In this document: in pieces, positions 27,241-34,991 of the stretch
Layout: every line of letters begins with the position of its first letter
Position numbering within the stretch: the stretch's first letter is position 1
DNA from: Teichococcus aestuarii
Lineage (GTDB): Bacteria; Pseudomonadota; Alphaproteobacteria; Acetobacterales; Acetobacteraceae
NCBI RefSeq assembly: GCF_003116135.1
Contig: NZ_PDOA01000003.1
Coordinates: 186,001-250,000, forward strand
Length of the DNA: 64,000 nt
Direction of reading: 5' to 3'
Translations under genes and position numbers: made by a program
The notes under the pieces: generated by a model
What the model was told of the DNA's origin: nothing
Seen by the model: only the letters and a program-made list of their open reading frames with translations
Databases searched by the model: none

Positions 27241-27957
27241 ATGGACCAGCCCATCACCCTCCCCAACGCGGCAGCCGCCGATGATGCGGCGCCTCTCGTC
27301 CTGGCCCTGCCCAAGGGCCGCATCCTCAAGGAGCTGGGCCCGATGCTGGCCCGCACCGGCATCGTGCCGGCCGAGGATTTCCACGCCGAATCCAGCCGCC
27401 GCCTGCGCTTCGAGACCAACCATCCGGGGCTCGACGTGGTGCGGGTGCGCTCCTTCGACGTGGCCACCTTCGTCGCCTTCGGCGCCGCGCAGATCGGCAT
27501 CTGCGGCGCCGACGTGCTGATGGAGTTCGACTACCCCGAGATCTACGCGCCGCTCGACCTCGGCATCGGCCGCTGCCGCGTCTCGGTGGCGGAGCCGGTG
27601 GAGAGCGCCGGGCAGCACGCGCTGGGGCGGGAGTCGCGCCTCGCCGTGGCCACCAAGTACCCGAACGTCGCCCGCCGCCACTTCGCCGCCCGTGGCATCC
27701 AGGCCGAGGTGGTGCACTTGAACGGCGCCATGGAGCTGGCCCCCTCGCTCGGCCTCTCCCGCCTGATCGTGGACCTGGTGCAGACCGGCTCCACCCTGAA
27801 GGCCAACGGGCTGGTGGAGACCGAGGTGATCGCCCAGGTCACCTCCCGCCTGATCGTCAACCGCACCGCGCTGAAGACCCGGCCCGAGGCGATCGGCGCC
27901 TGGCTGGCCCGCTTCCGTGCCGCCCTCGCCGCCACCGGAACCGAGCCCGCCGCATGA
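27241..27957 (+). CDS. hisG: ATP phosphoribosyltransferase, short form
   Basis: 238 residues, the first step of histidine synthesis (ATP plus PRPP). The N-terminal LALPKGRILKELGPML and the C-terminal PRPP-binding segment LIVDLVQTGSTLKANGL are diagnostic. There is no C-terminal regulatory ACT-like domain, so it is the short HisG that in known systems needs HisZ; no hisZ gene is in the window. The start at 27241 is chosen over an ATG five codons upstream; neither has a clear ribosome site. It overlaps hisD by 4 bp (ATGA). Confidence 0.92.
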   Translation: MDQPITLPNAAAADDAAPLVLALPKGRILKELGPMLARTGIVPAEDFHAESSRRLRFETNHPGLDVVRVRSFDVATFVAFGAAQIGICGADVLMEFDYPEIYAPLDLGIGRCRVSVAEPVESAGQHALGRESRLAVATKYPNVARRHFAARGIQAEVVHLNGAMELAPSLGLSRLIVDLVQTGSTLKANGLVETEVIAQVTSRLIVNRTALKTRPEAIGAWLARFRAALAATGTEPAA

Positions 27958-29249
27958 TCCGCCTCTCCACCGCCGAGCCCGGCTTCGAGGGCAAGTTCCG
28001 CGCGCTGCTCGACCAGGCGCGCGACACCACCGCCAAGGTGGATGCCGCCGTCTCCGCCCTCATCGCCGAGGTGCGCGCGGGTGGAGACAACGCCCTGCTC
28101 GACATCACCGCCCGCTTCGACCGCTGGACCCCCGGCAGCGCCGCCGCGCTGCGCGTGACCGAGGCCGAGATCGAGGCCGCCCGCGCCGGCTGCGCCCCTG
28201 CCCTGCTGGACGCGCTGGACCTCGCCGCCACCCGCATCGAGCGCTTCCACCAGGCGCAGCTGCCGCGCGACGTGGAGCTGGACGACCCGCTCGGCCTCAC
28301 CCTCGGCCTGCGCTGGGGACCGCTGGACGCGGTGGGGATCTACGTGCCCGGCGGCAAGGCGGCCTACCCCTCCTCCGTGCTGATGAACGCCATTCCCGCG
28401 CGCGTCGCGGGGGTGCCGCGCATCGCCATGTGCGTCCCCACCCCCGATGGCGTGCTGAACCCGCTGGTCCTGGCCGCGGCGCACCGTGCCGGCGTCAGCG
28501 AGATCTTCCGGGTGGGCGGCGCCCAGGCGGTGGCCGCCATGGCCTGGGGCACCGCCAGCATCGCGCCGGTCGATCGCGTGGTCGGCCCCGGCAACGCCTA
28601 TGTGGCCGAGGCCAAGCGGCAGGTCTTCGGCCGCGTCGGCATCGATTCCATCGCCGGCCCCTCCGAGGTGGTGGTGCTGGCCGATGCCTCGCAGAACCCG
28701 GCGCTGATCGCCATCGACCTGCTGGCCCAGGCCGAGCACGACGAGAGCGCGCAGTCCATCCTCATCACCACCAGCGGGCAGATGGCGCACGCCGTCGAGC
28801 ACGCGGTGGAGGATGCGTTGAAAAGCCTCCCCCGCGCCGCCATCGCCGGCGAGAGCTGGCGCCGCCACGGCGCCATCATCGTGGTGCGGGACTGGGAGGA
28901 GGGCGCCGCGCTGACCGACCGGCTGGCGCCCGAGCACCTGGAGATCATGGTGGCCGAGCCGCAGGCGCTGTTCGCCCGCATCCGCCACGCCGGCGCCGCC
29001 TTCCTGGGCGCCCACTGCCCCGAGGCGTTGGGCGACTACGTGGCCGGGCCGAACCACGTGCTGCCCACCGGCCGCACGGCGCGCTTCGCCTCCGGCCTCT
29101 CGGTGTTCGACTTCCTCAAGCGCACCACCTGGATCGCCGCCGAGCGGCGCGGGCTGGAGGCGATCGGCCCCGCCGCCGTGGCGCTGGCCGAGGCGGAAGG
29201 GCTCGGCGCCCATGCGCGCAGCGTGGCCATGCGGCTGGGGCAGGGCTGA
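27954..29249 (+). CDS. hisD: Histidinol dehydrogenase
   Basis: 431 residues. Zinc enzyme oxidising L-histidinol to histidine in two NAD-dependent steps. [16 protein letters not shown] binds substrate and nucleotide, IDSIAGPSE is highly conserved, and QAEHDESAQ carries zinc ligands Gln and His; a further conserved region is LAPEHLEI. Coupled to hisG by ATGA. The remaining his genes are elsewhere. Confidence 0.96.
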   Translation: MIRLSTAEPGFEGKFRALLDQARDTTAKVDAAVSALIAEVRAGGDNALLDITARFDRWTPGSAAALRVTEAEIEAARAGCAPALLDALDLAATRIERFHQAQLPRDVELDDPLGLTLGLRWGPLDAVGIYVPGGKAAYPSSVLMNAIPARVAGVPRIAMCVPTPDGVLNPLVLAAAHRAGVSEIFRVGGAQAVAAMAWGTASIAPVDRVVGPGNAYVAEAKRQVFGRVGIDSIAGPSEVVVLADASQNPALIAIDLLAQAEHDESAQSILITTSGQMAHAVEHAVEDALKSLPRAAIAGESWRRHGAIIVVRDWEEGAALTDRLAPEHLEIMVAEPQALFARIRHAGAAFLGAHCPEALGDYVAGPNHVLPTGRTARFASGLSVFDFLKRTTWIAAERRGLEAIGPAAVALAEAEGLGAHARSVAMRLGQG

Positions 29250-29416
29250 ACCCCCTGTCACCGCCCCTGAACGGTTGAAGAATCCGCGCTGCGGCGCCAT
29301 TTCTGCGGCGCACCGAGCGGCGCGCGCCCTGCCCGTCCCCGCAGCCTGTGCTTGACCGGCCGGGCGCGGACGATCATGGTCCGCCCCGCCCGTCCACACC
29401 CCCCGAAAGAGGCCTG

Positions 29417-29635
29417 ATGTCAAAAGAAGATATGATCGAGTTCAGCGGCCAGGTCGTTGAACTTCTGCCCAACGCGATGTTCCGCGTGAAGCTCGACAAT
29501 GAGCACATGGTCCTGGCCCACACCAGCGGCAAGATGCGCAAGAACCGCATCCGCGTGCTGGCCGGCGACCGCGTGAATGTCGAGATGACGCCCTACGACC
29601 TCACCAAGGGCCGTATCACCTTCCGGTTCAAGTAA
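29417..29635 (+). CDS. infA: Translation initiation factor IF-1
   Basis: 72 residues, a single S1/OB-fold domain that binds the A site of the 30S subunit. The sequence ([22 protein letters not shown]...[11 protein letters not shown]) is near-canonical for alphaproteobacteria. The start at 29417 follows GAAAGAGG. The stop overlaps the maf start as TAATG, suggesting coupled translation. Confidence 0.97.
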   Translation: MSKEDMIEFSGQVVELLPNAMFRVKLDNEHMVLAHTSGKMRKNRIRVLAGDRVNVEMTPYDLTKGRITFRFK

Positions 29636-30300
29636 TGCCCGAGGCGGGCCCGCCGGCTCCGCCGGCCGCCGCGCCCGAGGGCGCCGCCACCCTTCCCGAC
29701 GCCACCGGGCCAGACAAGGCGGCCCGCCCGCCGCTGGTGCTGGCCAGCGGCAGCCCGCGCCGCCGCGACCTGCTGGCGCGCATCGGGGTCGTGCCCGCGC
29801 GCATCCTGCCGCCCGAGATCGACGAGCGCCCGCGCCCCCAGGAGTTGCCGCGCCAGCTGGCCGGGCGCCTCTCCCAGGAAAAGGCGCGCGCCGTGATGGC
29901 GGGCGAGCCGCAGGCGCTGGTGCTGGCCGCCGACACGGTGGTGGGCGTCGGCCGCCGCATCCTGCCCAAGGCCGAGACCGAGGCGCAGGCGCGGGACTGC
30001 CTCGCCCTGCTCTCCGGCCGCCGCCACCGCGTCTATACCGGCGTGGCGCTGGGCCTGCCGGACGGGCGGCTGCTGACGCGGGTGGTGGAGAGCGTCGTCA
30101 CCTTCCAGCGGCTCACCGCGGCGCAGGTCGAGGCCTACATCGCCTCCGGCGAGTGGCGCGGCAAGGCGGGCGGCTACACCATCCAGGAATCGGCCGAGGC
30201 CTTCGTCCGCTTCCTCTCGGGCAGCCATTCCAACGTGGTGGGCCTGCCGCTGCACGAGACCGCGCAGCTGCTGCGGGGCATCGGGTGGCTGCGCCCCTGA
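29635..30300 (+). CDS. Maf family nucleoside triphosphate pyrophosphatase
   Basis: 221 residues. Maf proteins hydrolyse dTTP/UTP or modified nucleotides to the monophosphate. LASGSPRRRDLL is the N-terminal nucleotide-binding motif, KARAV and LAADTVVGVG are conserved, and GKAGGYTIQ is the C-terminal substrate loop. An unusual N-terminal extension of about 35 Pro/Ala-rich residues precedes LASGSPRR; a later start is possible but the TAATG overlap with infA favours this one. Confidence 0.92.
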   Translation: MPEAGPPAPPAAAPEGAATLPDATGPDKAARPPLVLASGSPRRRDLLARIGVVPARILPPEIDERPRPQELPRQLAGRLSQEKARAVMAGEPQALVLAADTVVGVGRRILPKAETEAQARDCLALLSGRRHRVYTGVALGLPDGRLLTRVVESVVTFQRLTAAQVEAYIASGEWRGKAGGYTIQESAEAFVRFLSGSHSNVVGLPLHETAQLLRGIGWLRP

Positions 30301-31409
30301 TCCTGGTCTCCGTCTCGCCGGGCGAGCAGCGCACCGCCCTGCTCGCCGGAGACCTGATCGACGGGGACCGGCTGGAGGCAGCCTTCATCGAGCGCCCGGC
30401 GCGGCCCGAAGGGGTGGGCGACCTGCACATCGCCCGCCTCTCCGCCCGTGCCCCGGCCATGGGCGGCGCCTTCCTAGCCATGGCGGGCGGCGAGACCGGC
30501 TTCCTGCCCGATTCCGAGGGCGCCAAGGGCCGCACCGAGGGCGAATGGCTGCGCGTGGCGGTGACGCGCGCGGCGCAGGGCGGCAAGGGGCCGCGCCTCG
30601 CCGCCCGGCCCGGGCCCGAGGCGCCGCAGGGTCCGCCCCGGCTGCTGGCGCGCGGCCCGGACGCGCCGCTGCGCCTCGCCGCGCAGCACCCCGAGGCCAC
30701 GCTCCGCACCGACCACCCCGCCACCGCCGCCCGGCTGCGCGCCGCGCTCGGCGCCGCGCGCGTGTCCCTCTCCACCGCCCCTGCCTTCGACGAGGCGGTG
30801 GAGGAGGCGTTCGAGACCCTCTCCGGCATGGCGGTGCCGCTGCCCGGCGGCGGGCGGCTGACGCTGCACCCCACCCCCGCCCTGCTGGCCATCGACATCG
30901 ACGCCGGCGCCGCCGCCGGCGGGCGCGACGCGGCGGCGCACCGCACCCTGAACGCCGCCGCCCTGGCCGAGGCGCTGCGGCAGATCCGCCTGCGCCACCT
31001 CGCCGGCGCCATCCTCATCGACATGGCGGGCATGCCCATCGCCCGCCGGCGCGACCTGCTGCCGGGGCTGCAGCCGCATCTGGCGGCAGACCCGCATCTG
31101 CGGCTGGTCGGCATGACGGGGCTGGGGCTGATCGAGCTGCAGCGGCGCCGCGTGCACACCCCGCTGCACGAGGTGCTGGGCGACCCGCCCTCCCCCCTCA
31201 CCCGTGGCCTCCTGGCGCTGCGGCGGGGCGTGCGCGAGGCCGCCGCCCGGCCCGGCGCGCGCCTGGCCTTGACCGCCCATCCCGCCGTGCTGGCCGCGCT
31301 GCGCGACTGGCCGGGCGCGCTGGAGGAATTCACCCGGGCCGCCGGGCCGCTGTCGCTGCGCGCCGACCCGCTCTGCCCCCCCGGACAGGAGCATGTCCAT
31401 GCCGAATGA
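30285..31409 (+). CDS. Compact ribonuclease E/G-like protein
   Basis: 374 residues from GTG at 30285, overlapping maf by 16 bp. A shortened S1-like segment (DLHIARLSARAPAMGGAFLAMAGGETGFLP) aligns with the RNase G S1 domain. The two metal-binding catalytic aspartates of the DNase I-like subdomain appear in LLAIDIDAG (about residue 205) and ILIDMAGMP (about residue 247). The protein is over 100 residues shorter than E. coli RNase G, and the zinc-link cysteines are not visible, so its oligomeric state and activity may differ. It overlaps yacG by 11 bp. Confidence 0.82.
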   Translation: MAAPLILVSVSPGEQRTALLAGDLIDGDRLEAAFIERPARPEGVGDLHIARLSARAPAMGGAFLAMAGGETGFLPDSEGAKGRTEGEWLRVAVTRAAQGGKGPRLAARPGPEAPQGPPRLLARGPDAPLRLAAQHPEATLRTDHPATAARLRAALGAARVSLSTAPAFDEAVEEAFETLSGMAVPLPGGGRLTLHPTPALLAIDIDAGAAAGGRDAAAHRTLNAAALAEALRQIRLRHLAGAILIDMAGMPIARRRDLLPGLQPHLAADPHLRLVGMTGLGLIELQRRRVHTPLHEVLGDPPSPLTRGLLALRRGVREAAARPGARLALTAHPAVLAALRDWPGALEEFTRAAGPLSLRADPLCPPGQEHVHAE

Positions 31410-31587
31410 CCCGAAGCCCCGCCGGCGCGCGGCCTGCCCCGTCTGCGGCAAGCCCTCCGACCCGGCGCACCGCCCCTTCTGCTCCGACCGGTGCCGGCAG
31501 GTCGATCTCGGCCGCTGGCTGCAGGGCGGCTACGTCATCCCCGGCGCGCCCGTACCGGGGCCTGAGGAGGAGGATGGGCAGGCTTGA
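31399..31587 (+). CDS. yacG: DNA gyrase inhibitor YacG (zinc-binding)
   Basis: 62 residues with the zinc site C13-x2-C16-x11-C28-x3-C32 in CPVCGKPSDPAHRPFCSDRC, followed by the conserved RCRQVDLGRWL. E. coli YacG binds GyrB and inhibits gyrase. The ATG at 31399 is chosen because AGGAG is 7 bases upstream; it is too close to the ATG at 31393. End of the infA-maf-RNase-yacG run. Confidence 0.92.
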   Translation: MPNDPKPRRRAACPVCGKPSDPAHRPFCSDRCRQVDLGRWLQGGYVIPGAPVPGPEEEDGQA

Positions 31588-31690
31588 AACCGGCCGCAAA
31601 ACAATCCTGCGACCCCGCTGGACAGGCCGCGGCGCATCCGTTATTTCCCCGTCATCTGCCGACGGCGCCCGAGAGGGCGCTCAAGCATGG

Positions 31691-31766
31691 GCCCAGATAG
31701 CTCAGTTGGTAGAGCATGCGACTGAAAATCGCAGTGTCGCTGGTTCGATTCCGGCTCTGGGCACCA
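31691..31766 (+). tRNA. tRNA-Phe (anticodon GAA)
   Basis: 76-nt cloverleaf. Acceptor GCCCAGA/TCTGGGC is fully paired; D arm TAGCTCAGTTGGTAGAGCA; anticodon stem TGCGA/TCGCA with loop CTGAAAA; T arm GCTGG-TTCGATT-CCGGC. CCA is encoded. It lies about 100 bp after yacG. The next 133 bp to the convergent gene hold only GC-rich hairpins such as TGCCGT-GAT-ACGGCA (31808-31822). Confidence 0.96.
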
Positions 31767-31899
31767 TCTCCTTCTCCCCTTTGAGACGAGCGTGACCGCA
31801 GGCGTCTTGCCGTGATACGGCAGCCGCGCCGGCGCTCCCGGCCGGGGAGCCCGCGCAGCGGGCCTCCGCGCCAGGGCGCGGGGCCGCGCCGCGCCCTGC

Positions 31900-33483
31900 T
31901 CAGCCCTTGCGGACGTTGTGGAAGATCGGGAAACCGTTGAGCATCCCCGTCACATTGGCGCGGAACGCCGTGGGCTGGGTGAAGGCGCCCGTCGGCAGGT
32001 AGGGGATGTCCTCGAAGGCCTGACGCTGCATCGCCTCGGCCAGGCGCTTCTGCTCCGCAGGGTCGGTGGCATCCATGAACTGGTTGCGCAGCGCCTCGAT
32101 CTTCGGCAGGTCCGGCCAGCCGAAGGTGCCCGCCTTGCCCGGCCCCCGCAGGTAGGATTGCGTGGCCGGGCTGGTGGCGATGATGCCGGGAATGGTGTTG
32201 CACCACACGCTCCAGCCGCCCTTGTCCAGCGGCCCGCGGTTGTTCACCCGCGCGGCGATGGTGCCCCAGTCGCCCGCCTGGTAGTCGAGATTGACGCCGC
32301 TGCGGCGGAACATGTCGCCGGCAACCTCGCTCATCGCGTTCAGCCGGGCATTGTCCGTCGGCACGACGAAGACGACGCGCTCGCCCTTGTAGCCGGCGGC
32401 TTCCAGGTTGCGCTTCACCTTGTCATGGTCGGGCGCGCCCTCCATCGCCTCCAGCCCCACCTCGGTGGCCAGCGGGCTGCCGGGGAGGAAGAAGCCGCAG
32501 CGGTCGTTCCACAGCGAGCGGTCCTCGCCCAGCACCGCGGTCATGTAGTCGGCCTGGCGGATGCCGGGGAGGAAGGCGCGGCGGATGGCCGGGTTGTCGA
32601 AGGGCGGCTGCAGGTGGTTGAAGCGGATCATCCCCATGGAGCCGCTCCTGTCCTTCACCTCCAGGCGGATGTTGCGGTTGCGGCGCAGCAGCGGCAGCAG
32701 GTCCGGCGAGGGCTGCTCCCACCAATCCACCTCGCCCTGTTGCAAGGCGGCGGCCGCCGTCGCCACGTCCGGCAGGGTGTGCCACTCCACGCGGTCGAGA
32801 TAGGCGCGCTTGCCGCCGGCGAGGAAGCTCGGCGGCTCGTTGCGCGGCACATAGCCCTCGAAGCGCTCATAGGCCGCGCGCACCCCGGCCAGGCGGTCGC
32901 CCGCGATCCAGCGGAACGGTCCGCTGCCGACGATCTCCGTCACCTGCGTCGCGGGCGGGTTGCGGGCGAAGCGCTCCTGCATCACCGGGCAGAAGGAGGA
33001 GGGCTTGGCCAGGGCGGCGGCGAGCAGCGGGAAGGGCCGGCGCAGCCGGATCTCGAACACCCGGTCGGAGACGGCGGTCATCTCCTCGGTGATGGCGCGG
33101 ATGCCCTGCCCCAGCACATCCGCCTGGCTCCAGCGCGCGATGCTGGCGATGGCGTCCACCGCGCGGATCGGCGTGCCGTCGTGGAAGACCGGCCCCTCGC
33201 GCAGCGTGATGCGCCAGCGCCGCCCCTCATCCTCGATGACATGCCCTTCCACGAGCTGCGGACGCGGCTCGTAGGATTCGTCCAGGCCGTAGAGCTGGTC
33301 ATAGACCATCATGGCGTGGTTGCGCGTCACCAGCGCCGTGTTGAACACCGGGTCCAGCAAGGCGAGGTCGGATTGCGGCACGAAGCGGAGCAGGCTGCGC
33401 GCCCCCGCCGTGCCCTGCGCGCGCACGACATTCGGCGCGGCGAGCAGGGCGGCCGGGAGGGCCAGAAGGTCACGGCGTTTCAT
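31900..33483 (-). CDS. Peptide/nickel-type ABC transporter substrate-binding protein (DppA family)
   Basis: 527 residues, SBP_bac_5 fold. The N-terminal signal has KRRDLLALPAALLAAPNVVRAQ. Hallmarks are VYDQLYGLDESYEPRPQLVEGH and WRITLREGPVFHDGTPIRAVDAIASIARW. It is the last gene of a three-gene operon with the amidase and the acylase, with ATGA overlap to the amidase stop. No cognate permease or ATPase is adjacent. Periplasmic capture of an amide or peptide-like compound is inferred from its hydrolase partners. Confidence 0.88.
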   Translation of the reverse strand: MKRRDLLALPAALLAAPNVVRAQGTAGARSLLRFVPQSDLALLDPVFNTALVTRNHAMMVYDQLYGLDESYEPRPQLVEGHVIEDEGRRWRITLREGPVFHDGTPIRAVDAIASIARWSQADVLGQGIRAITEEMTAVSDRVFEIRLRRPFPLLAAALAKPSSFCPVMQERFARNPPATQVTEIVGSGPFRWIAGDRLAGVRAAYERFEGYVPRNEPPSFLAGGKRAYLDRVEWHTLPDVATAAAALQQGEVDWWEQPSPDLLPLLRRNRNIRLEVKDRSGSMGMIRFNHLQPPFDNPAIRRAFLPGIRQADYMTAVLGEDRSLWNDRCGFFLPGSPLATEVGLEAMEGAPDHDKVKRNLEAAGYKGERVVFVVPTDNARLNAMSEVAGDMFRRSGVNLDYQAGDWGTIAARVNNRGPLDKGGWSVWCNTIPGIIATSPATQSYLRGPGKAGTFGWPDLPKIEALRNQFMDATDPAEQKRLAEAMQRQAFEDIPYLPTGAFTQPTAFRANVTGMLNGFPIFHNVRKG

Positions 33484-34991
33484 GGCTGCATCTCCTGAGC
33501 GGGGGTGGTGGCGGGGGGCGCGTCCAGCCAGGGCGGCAGGCGGCCGGTCCAGGGGCAGGCGGCCTCGTAGCGGGCGGCGGCCTGCAGCACGCGGAGGTCG
33601 CCACGCGGCGGGCCGATGACCTGCAGCCCCATCGGCAGGCCGCGCGCGTCGAAGCCCGCCGGCACGCTGATGGCCGGGCAGCCCGCCATGGTCGCGCCCA
33701 CCACCACCTCCATCCAGCGGTGGTAGCTGTCCATGGCGCGGCCGCCGACCTCGCGCGGCCAGGTCACCTCCGCCGGAAAGGGGAAGACCTGCGCGGCGGG
33801 GATCAGCAGCACGTCGAAGCGCGCGAACAGGGCGGTGAAGGCCTTGTACCAGGCGCCCCGCTCCAGCCCCGCCTTGTAGGCATCGAGCGCCGAGAGGCGG
33901 TGGCTGCCCTCGATCTCCCAGATCGCCTCGGGCTTCAGCAGGCGGCGCTGCGCCGGGTCGCGCCAGGCGGCGTCGTGCCGGCCGCCGATGCTCTGCTGCC
34001 GCAGGGTGACGAAGGCGCGCCACAGCCGCTCGGGGTCGAATTCCACCCGCGCCGGCTCGACGCTGCCGCCCGCCTGCCGGAACAGCCCGGCCGCCGCCTC
34101 GCACAGCGCCAGCACGCCCGGCTCGAAGGGCAGGTGGCCGCCGAGGTCGCCCAGCCAGCCGCAGCGCAGCGGCGCCGCCCGGCCCTCCTCCAGCCGGTCC
34201 TCGTAGCGGTAGCCCGGCGCCTCCAGCGAGAGCGGCGCGCGGGGGTCGTACCCGGCCTGCACGGAGAGCAGCATCGCCACGTCCCGCACGCTGCGGCCCA
34301 TCGGGCCTTCCACCGCCATCTGGCCGTAGAAGGGGTCCGGCGTGTCGGCCGGCACGCGGCCCTGGCTCGGGCGGAAGCCATAGACGTTGTTGAAGGCCGC
34401 GGGGTTGCGGAGCGACCCGCCCATGTCGCCGCCATCGGCCACGGGCAGCATCCGCGTGGCCAGCGCCACCCCCGCCCCGCCGCTGGAGCCGCCGCCGACG
34501 CGCGAGGGGTCCCAGGCATTGCGGGTCAGGCCGAAGACCGGGTTGTAGCTGTTCGAGCCGTAGCCGAATTCCGGCACGTTGGTCTTGCCGATGATGATGG
34601 CCCCCGCCGCGCGCATGCGGGCGACGAAGATGGCGTCCTCCTCCGGCACCTGCTCCGCGAAGAGCGGCGAGCCGAGGGTGGTGCGCAGCCCCTTCGTCGC
34701 GGCCAGGTCCTTGATCGCCTGCGGCAGCCCGTGCAGCGGGCCGGTGGCCTCGCCGCGCGCCACGGCCGCGTCCGCCGCCTCCGCCTCGGCCAGCAGCGCG
34801 GCGCGCGGTCGCAGCGAGACGATGGCGTTCACATGCGGGTTCACGGCCGCGATGTGGTCGAGATAGGTGGCCATGACCTCGCGCGCCGAGACCTCGCGAC
34901 GGCGGATCATGGCGGCGAGCGGCACGGCGCCGATCCGGCACAGCTCCGGCGTGGCGATGGCGGCGGGCAGGCCGGTTGCCGGCCCGCTCAC
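33480..34991 (-). CDS. Amidase-signature family hydrolase
   Basis: 503 residues. The Ser-cisSer-Lys triad is visible: K94 (QAIKDLAAT), the GGGSSGG serine at about 170, and S193 in GGDMGGSLRNPAAF. Such enzymes hydrolyse aliphatic or aryl amides, or act as GatA-like transamidases; the absence of gatB/C and the catabolic context favour a hydrolase. Start GTG at 34991 overlaps the acylase stop (GTGA). Cytoplasmic, with no signal peptide seen. Confidence 0.9.
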   Translation of the reverse strand: MSGPATGLPAAIATPELCRIGAVPLAAMIRRREVSAREVMATYLDHIAAVNPHVNAIVSLRPRAALLAEAEAADAAVARGEATGPLHGLPQAIKDLAATKGLRTTLGSPLFAEQVPEEDAIFVARMRAAGAIIIGKTNVPEFGYGSNSYNPVFGLTRNAWDPSRVGGGSSGGAGVALATRMLPVADGGDMGGSLRNPAAFNNVYGFRPSQGRVPADTPDPFYGQMAVEGPMGRSVRDVAMLLSVQAGYDPRAPLSLEAPGYRYEDRLEEGRAAPLRCGWLGDLGGHLPFEPGVLALCEAAAGLFRQAGGSVEPARVEFDPERLWRAFVTLRQQSIGGRHDAAWRDPAQRRLLKPEAIWEIEGSHRLSALDAYKAGLERGAWYKAFTALFARFDVLLIPAAQVFPFPAEVTWPREVGGRAMDSYHRWMEVVVGATMAGCPAISVPAGFDARGLPMGLQVIGPPRGDLRVLQAAARYEAACPWTGRLPPWLDAPPATTPAQEMQP

